From a virus, in IMG/VR virus record IMGVR_UViG_3300027739_000001, positions 1 to 39,332 of that record: a DNA stretch of 39,332 nucleotides; one strand, written 5' to 3'. Shown piece after piece: positions 13,151 to 20,855 of the stretch (positions are counted from its first letter, which is position 1; every line of letters begins with the position of its first letter). A model generated the notes under the pieces. That model was not told the origin of the DNA and ran no database searches. It saw nothing but the letters and a program-made list of their open reading frames with translations. The translations under genes and the position numbers were made by a program.

Positions 13151-13903
13151 TTAGAAAGGTGCTTCCTCATCTTCGGCGGTGGTATCGTCTACCATTTTAA
13201 TGGGCTTGCCTTTAAGCTCCTGTACTTCAGCAAATGCAGCCTGAACTACGGGGAATTGATCAGCGGTGATCCACCCACAATCTTTAATAGCCTTGGTGTC
13301 AACAGTGTAGTAAACTCCCTTGTCACCACTTACCTTGACGGTGGATAACTCCCAAACTTTGGAATAAATCGGAGCAGTGATCATTACCCCGTTTTTATTG
13401 GCCTTAATTGCAGCCATACGGCTATTCCATGCCCTGGAAGTTCCGACTCCTGTACTTTCCATGGTCCAAAGCATGATTCCAGATCCAAGGTCATCCGCAA
13501 CCATTACAAAGTGATTCCTTGCATCGGAGTACTTTTCACCATTGGGAGCAACCATCTTTCCACCATCTCGAGTCAACCCGGATTCGATGTGACTAAAGGC
13601 TTCCTTAGTCACGGTTCCCATGAACTTTGATTCTTTACCTTCTCCAGGTCCACGGTGAAGGTAATTCTGATAGAATCCTACACAAATAACCTTGACGGTT
13701 TTCCCATAAGTTTTCCCTGTCGATGGGCTGAAAAAATCACCAGGGTTCACACCTTCAGGAACATCTGATAAAGGTTGAACAATCCTAAAAAATGGAACAA
13801 CTACGCTATCGGCGGTGAAGTCCTCCATCCCGTTTGGTCCTGTCATTTCTCCAAAAAATGCCGGAGCTTGATCCAATATCTCTTTCTTAGTTAAATCAGT
13901 CAT
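13151..13903 (-). CDS. Putative single-stranded DNA-binding protein
   Basis: 250 residues. The body has repeated beta-type segments (VVPFFRIVQPLSD, GKTVKVICVGFYQNYLHRG, GVMITAPIYSKVWELSTVKV). The C-terminus is short, acidic and ends in an aromatic residue (DDTTAEDEEAPF). That tail is typical of single-strand-binding proteins that recruit partners. Position between a replicative helicase and a nuclease supports this role. I know similar proteins as a common phage family without a firm name, so the function is inferred from composition and context. Confidence 0.5.
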   Translation of the reverse strand: MTDLTKKEILDQAPAFFGEMTGPNGMEDFTADSVVVPFFRIVQPLSDVPEGVNPGDFFSPSTGKTYGKTVKVICVGFYQNYLHRGPGEGKESKFMGTVTKEAFSHIESGLTRDGGKMVAPNGEKYSDARNHFVMVADDLGSGIMLWTMESTGVGTSRAWNSRMAAIKANKNGVMITAPIYSKVWELSTVKVSGDKGVYYTVDTKAIKDCGWITADQFPVVQAAFAEVQELKGKPIKMVDDTTAEDEEAPF

Positions 13904-13906
13904 TCG

Positions 13907-14401
13907 TTATTCCTTTTTCGTTTTTATTTCTGCTTTCTCAAAAACAGTAATCGTCAAAATGTTATCACTTGGCAATTCTTCACCAAGCTCCATCAACTTA
14001 TTCACCGTAGCCTTTAATGTCTGAGGGTGAATACTTGTTTTTCTGGAATAATCATAACCTCCTTTTTCCAAAAACTCTTTCATAGACTCATCAAACTGAC
14101 CCTTTCCAAGGTCAATCTGATCCTTAATAATTGCGCCTAATCCATGCAATTCTAGCCATGAATAGAACTCAATTTCATCTTGTACTTTAGGACTCACATA
14201 GCTCTTTAGCTTAACGGTAGTACCATCGTCTAAAGTAGCATGAGTAAATCCATACTCGTGGAATATTGACGGTATTTCATCGGTCTCAATGCTGTCAATC
14301 TTTTCCTTGATTAATGAAAGTTCTTCTTCAAGCTCTTCCATACTTGCTCTGTAAGTCTTGGAAATATCCAAGGCTCTTGTTATCTCTTCCTTAAATCCCA
14401 T
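13907..14401 (-). CDS. Conserved phage protein of replication/recombination operon
   Basis: 164 residues. A helical N-terminus (MEELEEELSLIKEKIDSIET) is followed by a domain with GTTVKLKSYVSPKV, FYSWLELHGLGAIIKDQ and SIHPQTLKATVNKLMELGEELP. The last motif (HPxTL...G..lP) is a pattern I recall from a widespread phage family that often sits beside the ssDNA-binding-like protein, as here. It may be an accessory DNA-binding or recombination protein. The start ATG 14401 lies behind AAGAGGTAAAAAG and the 14421 promoter. Confidence 0.55.
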   Translation of the reverse strand: MGFKEEITRALDISKTYRASMEELEEELSLIKEKIDSIETDEIPSIFHEYGFTHATLDDGTTVKLKSYVSPKVQDEIEFYSWLELHGLGAIIKDQIDLGKGQFDESMKEFLEKGGYDYSRKTSIHPQTLKATVNKLMELGEELPSDNILTITVFEKAEIKTKKE

Positions 14402-14420
14402 CTTTTTACCTCTTGATAAT

Positions 14421-14449
14421 ATACTAACTTAAATATTAGTAAGTGTCAA
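14421..14449 (-). promoter_or_regulatory. Internal leftward promoter (TAGTAT type)
   Basis: Minus strand TTGACA (14449-14444), 17-bp spacer, TAGTAT (14426-14421), then ATTATCAAGAGG and the ATG at 14401. Best match to consensus of the four TAGTAT promoters. Confidence 0.8.
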
Positions 14450-14451
14450 GC

Positions 14452-15879
14452 CTAAATTAAGTCGATTAGGTTAATTTTTCCAGAAGTGAAAGAATTAGCA
14501 ATGTCAACCTTTTGATTCAATAGTTCATAAACTCTAGTATCAACAGTCCCCCTTGCCATGAGTACCCGGTAAACGCAAGTCTTAGTTTGGCCTATCCGGT
14601 GGATACGGTCCTGAGATTGAAGCCAATGTTCTGCCCCTGCTGGTAGGGAGTAATAATACATCAAAGAGCAATCGGCCTGGAGATTTAACCCTCTTGACCC
14701 GGCTGCCGGGTTAGCTACGAAAAACCTAGCAGTTCCTTTATTAAATCTCTCAACCGCTGAAACCCTATCTTCTTCACTTGTAGCCCCGTGGAAAATAACA
14801 GTCTCCCCAATCTTGGATAGGGCATTGGCTATCATTTCCACTTCATGGGTGAACACTGCCCAAATAATAGCCTTCTCAGAAGTGTCTGATAATTCATCAA
14901 CTAATAGATCAAGCTTAGGGGGCTTTTCATCAAGTTCAACAGTCCCATTCTCAGTAATTAAAGTTCCACCGGTGATCTGCCTAAACTTAGCAAAAAGACT
15001 AGTTTTACTTTGAACCGTTAAGGCTTCACCATTTGCAAGCCATGTCATAAGATCCCGTTTTAAATCCTTGTATACCTTCCCCTGGGCCGGGGTCATATCC
15101 ACATAAACAGGCTCAAATATCTTTTCAGGTAAATCTAAGCATTCAGATTTCTTAGCTCTCAGGTGATAAGGTCCGATGATCCCAGCCATCTTGTCAAGGC
15201 TCTTAAATCCTACAACTTCATCAAAAGTGGTTCCATTTCCTAGATATCTTTTAGCCATAACAGCATATTCATGCTGAAAGAAAAAGAAGTTTTTATGTCC
15301 CCATATTCCTTTTTCTAAAAACTCCATTTGTGAGTACAAGTCAAGTGGACTCTCAGCAACTTCAGTACCTGTCAGAATCAGCCTACACTTAGCCAATGGA
15401 GCAAGCTTTAAAACCTTTTTAGTCCTTGCGCTCTTTGGACCCTTGATAGTTGTGGATTCATCTATGATCCATAAAACCTTTCTAGACTTTAGCCAAAGGT
15501 CTAAATGTTTATCAGCTGACTCGCCTTGAAAGGCTTCAATGTTCACAATGAAAAATGGAAGATGACCCTGAAAAAATAACCTCTTGAACTCATCCCCCCA
15601 TTTATTAGATCCCTTTTTCACAGAGTCCCAAACCAATGCCTTGTATTCTATATTGCAGTGTTGCTCTAGTTGATCAATCCATGTTCCTGCCAAGGATTTA
15701 GGAGGTGACACCATGACCGCATCAATGATACCATCCTGATAAAGTCTCATAGCTGTCTCAATCGTGGTACGAGTTTTCCCGGTTCCAGGCTCAAAGAAGA
15801 AAGCAAATCCAGATCCACTTTTCAAGACTGGTAAAGCCTTATCAATTCCGTCTTGTTGATGTTTATATAGTGGGTTCAT
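14452..15879 (-). CDS. SNF2-like DNA helicase
   Basis: About 475 residues from ATG 15879, which overlaps the previous stop (ATGA). ATG 15894 is also in frame. The SF2 motifs are clear: EPGTGKT (I, about 29-35), MVSPPKSL (Ia), IIDESTTIKG (II), LTGTEVAESP (III), GSRGLNLQ (V) and QSQDRIHRIGQ (VI). There is no extra nuclease or methyltransferase domain. Phage SNF2 helicases of this size are found next to nucleases and SSB-like proteins and probably act in recombination-linked replication. It is the second SNF2 ATPase of this genome and diverges strongly from the fused one. Confidence 0.88.
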   Translation of the reverse strand: MNPLYKHQQDGIDKALPVLKSGSGFAFFFEPGTGKTRTTIETAMRLYQDGIIDAVMVSPPKSLAGTWIDQLEQHCNIEYKALVWDSVKKGSNKWGDEFKRLFFQGHLPFFIVNIEAFQGESADKHLDLWLKSRKVLWIIDESTTIKGPKSARTKKVLKLAPLAKCRLILTGTEVAESPLDLYSQMEFLEKGIWGHKNFFFFQHEYAVMAKRYLGNGTTFDEVVGFKSLDKMAGIIGPYHLRAKKSECLDLPEKIFEPVYVDMTPAQGKVYKDLKRDLMTWLANGEALTVQSKTSLFAKFRQITGGTLITENGTVELDEKPPKLDLLVDELSDTSEKAIIWAVFTHEVEMIANALSKIGETVIFHGATSEEDRVSAVERFNKGTARFFVANPAAGSRGLNLQADCSLMYYYSLPAGAEHWLQSQDRIHRIGQTKTCVYRVLMARGTVDTRVYELLNQKVDIANSFTSGKINLIDLI

Positions 15880-16130
15880 TCTCCAATTCTCCATTCCATA
15901 TTAGATACGCCTTTTTGTGTCTCAATATATAATGAGTGCAATTTTTCTCTACCATTTTCATTATTAAAAATAATTTGGCCTATTTCATATAGCCATGGAT
16001 GGCAATGTTCACATCCAAAGTATATACTTCTTGATAGCGACTCGCTAACTTCCATATTACCATCAAACCCAGTTGACCCAATTAGGTGCATATTCTCTCC
16101 ACCGCACTTAGGACACTTTATCTCAGTCAT
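15876..16130 (-). CDS. Zinc-ribbon protein
   Basis: 84 residues from ATG 16130, which overlaps the primase stop (TAATG) and has GGAGAG upstream. CPKCGG near the N-terminus and CEHCH about 35 residues later form a four-Cys zinc ribbon. The remainder is helical. Such small ribbons often bind nucleic acid or a partner protein; the position between primase and helicase suggests a replication accessory role. Function not established. Confidence 0.6.
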   Translation of the reverse strand: MTEIKCPKCGGENMHLIGSTGFDGNMEVSESLSRSIYFGCEHCHPWLYEIGQIIFNNENGREKLHSLYIETQKGVSNMEWRIGE

Positions 16131-18595
16131 TATTTCTCTCCTTTTTCCCAATCTCTTTTTAGTCTAAATCCGGTCCATACCGTATTAGCTTTATTTATAT
16201 CTTTTTTCCCAAATCCATTTTGAATCATCATGTAACTTATTTTATTAGTCTGCATTTTTCTTGACCCATTACCTGTTCTGATAAGCCAATCATTAAATGC
16301 CATTATCACATCACCGGGCTTTTCATATTCCTCAGGTCCAACCACACACAAATCATCAATAAACATTTTGAATATATTTTCCTGGTCCTGGTATTCTTTT
16401 GTCGCATCATCTACGGTCTTAGATTGTGGTATCTTCATACCATTATCAAACCAAAGAACTGCCCCACGGACCATCCATAATAATATTCCTGGCAATTCTT
16501 CCATAAGCTTAGATTCTAACTCCGGGTCTTTATCTCCATCTTCTAGTTTTAAATCAAATGGGATATTCCTAACACGTCTCCATATACCATCATCCATAGC
16601 CGATATTCTAGGCTTATGATTAGTCAATAGAATGATCTTAAACGTAGGATAATAAGTAAAAAAGTTTTTATGCAAAAATCTACAAGTAATTGGATCTCCA
16701 CCTGTAGCACTTTTAACCAGTGCAGTATCTAGGTGTCCTGACTCTCTTGACTCACTCATAACCTGTATTCTTGTACCCTTTGCAGCGGCTAAAGAAGTCC
16801 TTTTATCATCACCTCCACTACTTTGAGTCAAGGCATCTGCCGGAAGTGTACCGGAGAACTCACCTAAAATCTTGTTTACAATGTTAATTAATACAGATTT
16901 TCCATTTCCACCAGTGCCATAGAAAACTGGGAATATCTGCTCATTAGTCAATCCAGTTAAACAGTACCCTAAAAAATGTTGAAGCCACAATTCAAGGTCT
17001 TTTCTTCCTACCGTTACTTGATGAATAAACTTTTCAAACATTGGAGCTTTTGCATTAATATCAAATATTACAGGACATTTTCTAGTAAACATCCACTTTT
17101 GATCATGGGGTAAAAGTTCACCGGTCCTTAGATTCAATACTCCATTTTTAACAGGTAAATGGTCATGGAACCTATCAAATGATTCTTCCATTGAAAACAC
17201 TTCAATCTCAGCTCCTGCCATGTTCCTAATTGCATCAAAATGACCTTTAGACTCACTTGTTTTTGCCCATGATATAACAGCTTTTTTATACTCTTCAGGA
17301 ACCTTATCAGTCTTGATTGACCTCACAGTCCGCTTAATCGCACTTTGAATCTGACTTGTTGATTCCCTTTTCCATACTCCATTTTCAAACCATAGCCAAT
17401 CCTTATTCTCAGCAGAAAATCTTATTCTTTCTTTCCACATCGATACAAATCTCTCAGCATTTCCAAGGTCAGTATATGGAAATGGTACTGATAAATAAAA
17501 CTCATCATCCATTTCATCTTCAGATTCTTTTTCTACTTTTTCGGCTTTTATTGTTTCCTTTGCAGTCTCTTTTGCTATCTCTTCAACACTCTCACGGCTT
17601 ATCTTTACTGCCGTAGGATCTGGGACTCCAGCTACTTCTAAAATTGCCCTGCACGCTTGATTAAATGTCATACCTCCAAACTTAGTCAACCAATAAGAAA
17701 ACCCCATGGCTCTTTCAGTACCATTAAAGTCATGAATCATTTGTTTTTTAGGTGAAAATAAACAGGACTTACCCTTAGTGAACCCTGTATAATCACCAGT
17801 ACTATAATGACCTAGTTTTTCATTCCATTCGGCAGCTGGAACATATTTTTCAACTAGCCTATGGAATAGGTTAGAGTCCATATTTTTTTCAACAGTATCA
17901 AGTAATTCTGAGTATCTAAGCTCTTCTTTCTCAAACTCAACAGAAGGTCCTTTGATATAATCAGGCATATCTTGGACTTTATTCCCACTTGTTTTTTTAT
18001 CTTGCTTAGACTGCCTTGACCATCTAAAATATGGGATTAACTCGCTAGGGAAATCTGGAGCATCTTTAAACTCACCTTCAAGAGTATAGTGTTTCCACTC
18101 TTCATCTATAATAGACCATCCCAATGAACCAGGTGCAACAAGCCATCCAAGCTTATCGGCTCTTACATCAACACCGATCATTATACCATTTTCAGAAAAC
18201 CTTAAATCCTCTGGTACTGATTCAATATTAAATATTAAGTGCATACCGTTTGGAGTCTCACAGTATACGCTAGGATTTTTAAGCCATTCTGCATTTCCAA
18301 CTAATCTTGATAACGTTTCATATCCGCTTTTACCTTTCTTTTCATCAAGGTCTATAACATATATTCCACAGTCCTCAGGGTGAAAACCGAATGCCTGAAC
18401 TCCTGAGTTAACATCAATCTCAAGCCTATCTATAGTTGATATTCCTAGCTTTCTGTCTTCTTGCCATCCTTTCTCCATTGGCATCTTCCTAATTGATCCA
18501 TCTTCATTAATAAGATTTACACCCATTAATGAACCACCAGATATTAAAACCTCTGATAATTGTTTAATATCCGCCTTTGCATAACATTTGATCAT
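16130..18595 (-). CDS. Primase-polymerase / D5-like superfamily 3 helicase
   Basis: About 821 residues from ATG 18595, behind AGGAGTTACT. The upstream in-frame extension to 18661 lies in the leader hairpin and is not used. The N-terminal third is an AEP-type primase-polymerase: IYVIDLDEKKG supplies the acidic pair, ETPNGMHLIF follows, then GVDVRADKLGWLVAPGS. The C-terminal part is a P4/D5-like helicase with Walker A FYGTGGNGKSVL, a following MSESRE acidic motif, and LLTNHKPRI as sensor, ending in a winged-helix-like region. It unwinds and primes phage DNA. As the only primase and replicative helicase here, it marks a self-contained replication module without a separate DNA polymerase. Confidence 0.88.
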   Translation of the reverse strand: MIKCYAKADIKQLSEVLISGGSLMGVNLINEDGSIRKMPMEKGWQEDRKLGISTIDRLEIDVNSGVQAFGFHPEDCGIYVIDLDEKKGKSGYETLSRLVGNAEWLKNPSVYCETPNGMHLIFNIESVPEDLRFSENGIMIGVDVRADKLGWLVAPGSLGWSIIDEEWKHYTLEGEFKDAPDFPSELIPYFRWSRQSKQDKKTSGNKVQDMPDYIKGPSVEFEKEELRYSELLDTVEKNMDSNLFHRLVEKYVPAAEWNEKLGHYSTGDYTGFTKGKSCLFSPKKQMIHDFNGTERAMGFSYWLTKFGGMTFNQACRAILEVAGVPDPTAVKISRESVEEIAKETAKETIKAEKVEKESEDEMDDEFYLSVPFPYTDLGNAERFVSMWKERIRFSAENKDWLWFENGVWKRESTSQIQSAIKRTVRSIKTDKVPEEYKKAVISWAKTSESKGHFDAIRNMAGAEIEVFSMEESFDRFHDHLPVKNGVLNLRTGELLPHDQKWMFTRKCPVIFDINAKAPMFEKFIHQVTVGRKDLELWLQHFLGYCLTGLTNEQIFPVFYGTGGNGKSVLINIVNKILGEFSGTLPADALTQSSGGDDKRTSLAAAKGTRIQVMSESRESGHLDTALVKSATGGDPITCRFLHKNFFTYYPTFKIILLTNHKPRISAMDDGIWRRVRNIPFDLKLEDGDKDPELESKLMEELPGILLWMVRGAVLWFDNGMKIPQSKTVDDATKEYQDQENIFKMFIDDLCVVGPEEYEKPGDVIMAFNDWLIRTGNGSRKMQTNKISYMMIQNGFGKKDINKANTVWTGFRLKRDWEKGEK

Positions 18596-18610
18596 AGTAA
18601 CTCCTGAAGT

Positions 18611-18691
18611 AAAAAAAATGCCCTTAGGAAAGAGCCGGGAACCACCCCGGAAGAGTGCCACTGATAAACACCCTCGCTCTTTCCTAAGAGC
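18611..18691 (-). promoter_or_regulatory. Attenuator-like leader of the primase gene
   Basis: The minus-strand leader holds two related hairpins: GCTCTT-AGGA-AAGAGC (18691-18676) and, downstream, GCTCTT-TCCT-AAGGGC followed by A and eight T (terminator, about 18636-18611). The arms are also complementary across 18623-18635 and 18676-18688 (13 bp), so alternative folds compete. An inner GGGGTGGTTCCCG element adds further structure. The arrangement lies between promoter and primase start and looks like transcription attenuation. Confidence 0.65.
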
Positions 18692-18734
18692 AATTTAATC
18701 ACAGTGATTTAGTAACTGGTCAGGTTACATTGAT

Positions 18735-18763
18735 AGATTATCCTAGTTATAGATTAGTGTCAA
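18735..18763 (-). promoter_or_regulatory. Leftward promoter for replication operon
   Basis: Minus strand TTGACA (18763-18758), 17-bp spacer, TAATCT (18740-18735). The transcript would pass through the attenuator-like leader before reaching the primase start at 18595. The -10 is weaker than that of other promoters here. Confidence 0.6.
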
Positions 18764-19175
18764 GGTGATTTATTTATGTTTTTTCACCTTACCTCAAAAC
18801 GATTGTGAGGTAAGATTTGGGTCAAGGTGAGGTAAGCTTTTACCATTTTCCTTGACCCTCTCTTGACTCAACCTTACCTCAAAACGAAAGTGAGTCAAGG
18901 CTAGTAATTCCTTTTAATATAACAAGTTATACACTTACCTTACCTCTCTTGACTCAAAATAGGGTAATTAGGTATATATTAAGATTTTATATGTTTAGTT
19001 AGCATATATACATACTAATATAGCTATATATAGGAGAAATGAAAAAAAACAATTTTTGAGTCAAGAGAGTCAAGGTTACCTTGTCTATATTGTTAGTATA
19101 GATTAAAATATAGTGTAACCATTGACATTAATACTATTATTCATTACACTTGACTTAATCTTTTTCCTCCCTTCT

Positions 19176-19203
19176 CCCTCGGTGTAAAAGCCGGGGGTTT
19201 TTT
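19176..19203 (+). terminator. Intrinsic terminator, rightward
   Basis: A 7-bp stem CCCTCGG/CCGGGGG with an 8-base loop (one T-G pair) followed by a run of T. It lies just before the structural promoter, insulating it from upstream rightward transcription. Confidence 0.7.
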
Positions 19204-19208
19204 ATCTC

Positions 19209-19237
19209 TTGACAAAGGGTTAAATTGAGATTATTAT
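19209..19237 (+). promoter_or_regulatory. Rightward promoter for head genes
   Basis: TTGACA (19209-19214), 17-bp spacer, TATTAT (19232-19237), about 45 bases ahead of the terminase small-subunit gene. GAAGGA precedes its ATG. Confidence 0.75.
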
Positions 19238-19282
19238 TAAGGAACTTTTCAGGTTAAACTTGATGGGTGAAGGATTAGAAAA

Positions 19283-19594
19283 ATGCCTGTTGAAAACAAC
19301 GATGAATCAACCGGAGGAATTACAGGTAAAGGATTTCAGAAAGGAAAATCTGGAAATCCAGGTGGACGTCCTAAAATGTCTGAGGAACTAAGAGAAGCAT
19401 TCAAGGCTAGAGGCCATGATGCTCTTAATTGTCTAATCGAAGTTATGCAATCCGGTGAGAAAGGATCTGAGAGAGTGGCAGCCGCTAAAGAGATTCTTGA
19501 CCGTGGATTCGGTAAAGCGGTCCAAACTATCGAAGGTGATATTACCGCTGAAATCGGAGTTCATCATATTGGTAAACCTGACTTCCTAAAATGA
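19283..19594 (+). CDS. terS: Terminase small subunit-like protein
   Basis: 103 residues. The N-terminus contains KGKSGNPGGRPK, the signature of a DUF5681/terminase-small-like group. A helical region with MSEELREAFKARGHDALNCL and ERVAAAKEILDRGFGKAVQ then forms a probable HTH or oligomerisation part. It is placed directly ahead of the large subunit with an ATGA overlap, as expected for the DNA-recognition partner of the packaging motor. Short but complete; its identity depends partly on context. Confidence 0.7.
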   Translation: MPVENNDESTGGITGKGFQKGKSGNPGGRPKMSEELREAFKARGHDALNCLIEVMQSGEKGSERVAAAKEILDRGFGKAVQTIEGDITAEIGVHHIGKPDFLK

Positions 19595-20817
19595 CTATTG
19601 ACTGGTCAGGGTTAAACGATTGGACAAACGATACATATAAACCACTTTACAATGACTGGTCAAGATTCCAAGTTATATTTGGTGGATCTGGTTCTGGGAA
19701 ATCAGTATTCATTGCTCAAAGGTACATTTACAGATTATTGACCATCCAAGGGTACAATTTACTTGTAACACGTAAGTACGGAGTAACTAATCGCTTTTCG
19801 ACCTTTGCTCTTATGAATCAAATCATCGGACAATGGAACCTTGAATCTCTTTTCACGGTGAATAAGACCGATATGACTATAACGGCGATTAATGGAAATC
19901 AAGCCTTATTCTTAGGTCTTGACTCTCAGGATAAAATCAAGTCCATAACCTTCAAGACAGGTATTCTTCAAGCAGTTTGGATGGAAGAGGCTAACGAGTT
20001 TGAAGAAAATGATTTTGCACAATTAAACCTACGTCTAAGAGGTGCAAGTCAGATACCTTTCCAAATCACAATATCATTCAATCCGGTGTCGGCTATGCAC
20101 TGGCTAAAGGGTAGATTCTTTGACAACCCATTACCCGGGACAATGACCTTAAAAACCACATATAGAGATAATCGGTTCATTGATGATGCTTATCGGCAGC
20201 AGTTAGAATCTTTGACCGGGGCTTTCCGTCAAGTGTACGCTCTCGGTGAATGGGGGGTAATTGAGGGTCTTGTGTTCAAGGATTTCAAGATAAACGAAAT
20301 ACCTTCAGGGGCTAAACTTCTAGGTCATGGGCTTGACTTCGGGTTTTCTCAAGACCCTTGTTCACTAATTTCTATCTATTCACTCGGTAATGCTCTTTAT
20401 TTTGATGAATTGATATATAAGACAGGATTGACCAACTCAGACCTAAGCCGTGAAATAAAGAATCTTGGAGTAAGCCAATATTCAAGGATAATAGCCGATA
20501 GTGCTGAGCCCAAGAGTATCGAGGATTTACATAGGGCAGGATGGAACGTTCACCCGGCTAAAAAGGGGCCTGATTCAATCCGATTTGGTCTTACTTGGAT
20601 GATGTCAAAAGAGCTTAATATTACTCCAAGATCGTCTAACCTTCAAAAGGAGTTCTACGCATACTCTTGGAAGAAAGACAAAAATGGAAAGATGCTTCCT
20701 GAACCTGAGGACGCATGGAACCATGGTATCGATGCGTGCAGATACTTTTGCATGGATATCGCCAAAGGTAAACCCGGTGTCCCAAAATCAAATCTTCGAG
20801 GATCATTGGGGATTTAG
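19591..20817 (+). CDS. terL: Terminase large subunit
   Basis: 408 residues, PBSX/SPP1-like. Walker A FGGSGSGKS (about 30-38) is followed by a Walker B-type VWMEEANEF. The C-terminal RNase-H-like nuclease has GLDFGFSQDPCS with the first metal Asp, IADSAEP, and DAWNHGIDACRY. It powers DNA translocation into the prohead and cuts the concatemer. The start overlaps the small subunit. The PBSX/SPP1 type would fit headful (pac) packaging with circularly permuted DNA, which also agrees with the circular assembly. Confidence 0.9.
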   Translation: MTIDWSGLNDWTNDTYKPLYNDWSRFQVIFGGSGSGKSVFIAQRYIYRLLTIQGYNLLVTRKYGVTNRFSTFALMNQIIGQWNLESLFTVNKTDMTITAINGNQALFLGLDSQDKIKSITFKTGILQAVWMEEANEFEENDFAQLNLRLRGASQIPFQITISFNPVSAMHWLKGRFFDNPLPGTMTLKTTYRDNRFIDDAYRQQLESLTGAFRQVYALGEWGVIEGLVFKDFKINEIPSGAKLLGHGLDFGFSQDPCSLISIYSLGNALYFDELIYKTGLTNSDLSREIKNLGVSQYSRIIADSAEPKSIEDLHRAGWNVHPAKKGPDSIRFGLTWMMSKELNITPRSSNLQKEFYAYSWKKDKNGKMLPEPEDAWNHGIDACRYFCMDIAKGKPGVPKSNLRGSLGI

Positions 20818-20818
20818 A

Positions 20819-20847
20819 TTGACAACATAGTATTATGACTATATAGT
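20819..20847 (+). promoter_or_regulatory. Promoter directly before the portal gene
   Basis: TTGACA (20819-20824), 17-bp spacer, TATAGT (20842-20847). The portal ATG is at 20856, only 8 bases after the -10, so transcripts would be nearly leaderless. Confidence 0.75.
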
Positions 20848-20855
20848 ATTAAATC

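Larger units (their letters stand above)
18662..19282. other. Divergent control region, candidate origin
   Basis: About 620 bases without a gene, between the leftward replication operon and rightward structural operon. It contains two identical 17-mers ACCTTACCTCAAAACGA (18786-18802 and 18871-18887), several TTGACTCA/TGAGTCAA words (near 18863, 18891, 18949, 19057) and inverted copies of CTTACCTC/GAGGTAAG (18788-18795, 18807-18814). CTTGACTCA/TGAGTCAAG (18862-18870 and 18891-18899) forms a perfect dyad. An A/T-rich stretch lies at about 18960-19060. Iteron-like repeats beside an A/T-rich block suit an origin or an operator cluster. Confidence 0.55.

Noticed and set aside
16130-18661. Longer primase start at 18661
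   Set aside because: The extra codons fall in the attenuator hairpin, have no ribosome-binding site, and encode sequence unlike PrimPol N-termini; ATG 18595 follows AGGAG.
18780-19160. CRISPR array or diversity-generating retroelement
   Set aside because: The repeats are short, irregular and in both orientations without uniform spacers, and no cas or reverse-transcriptase gene exists in the window.
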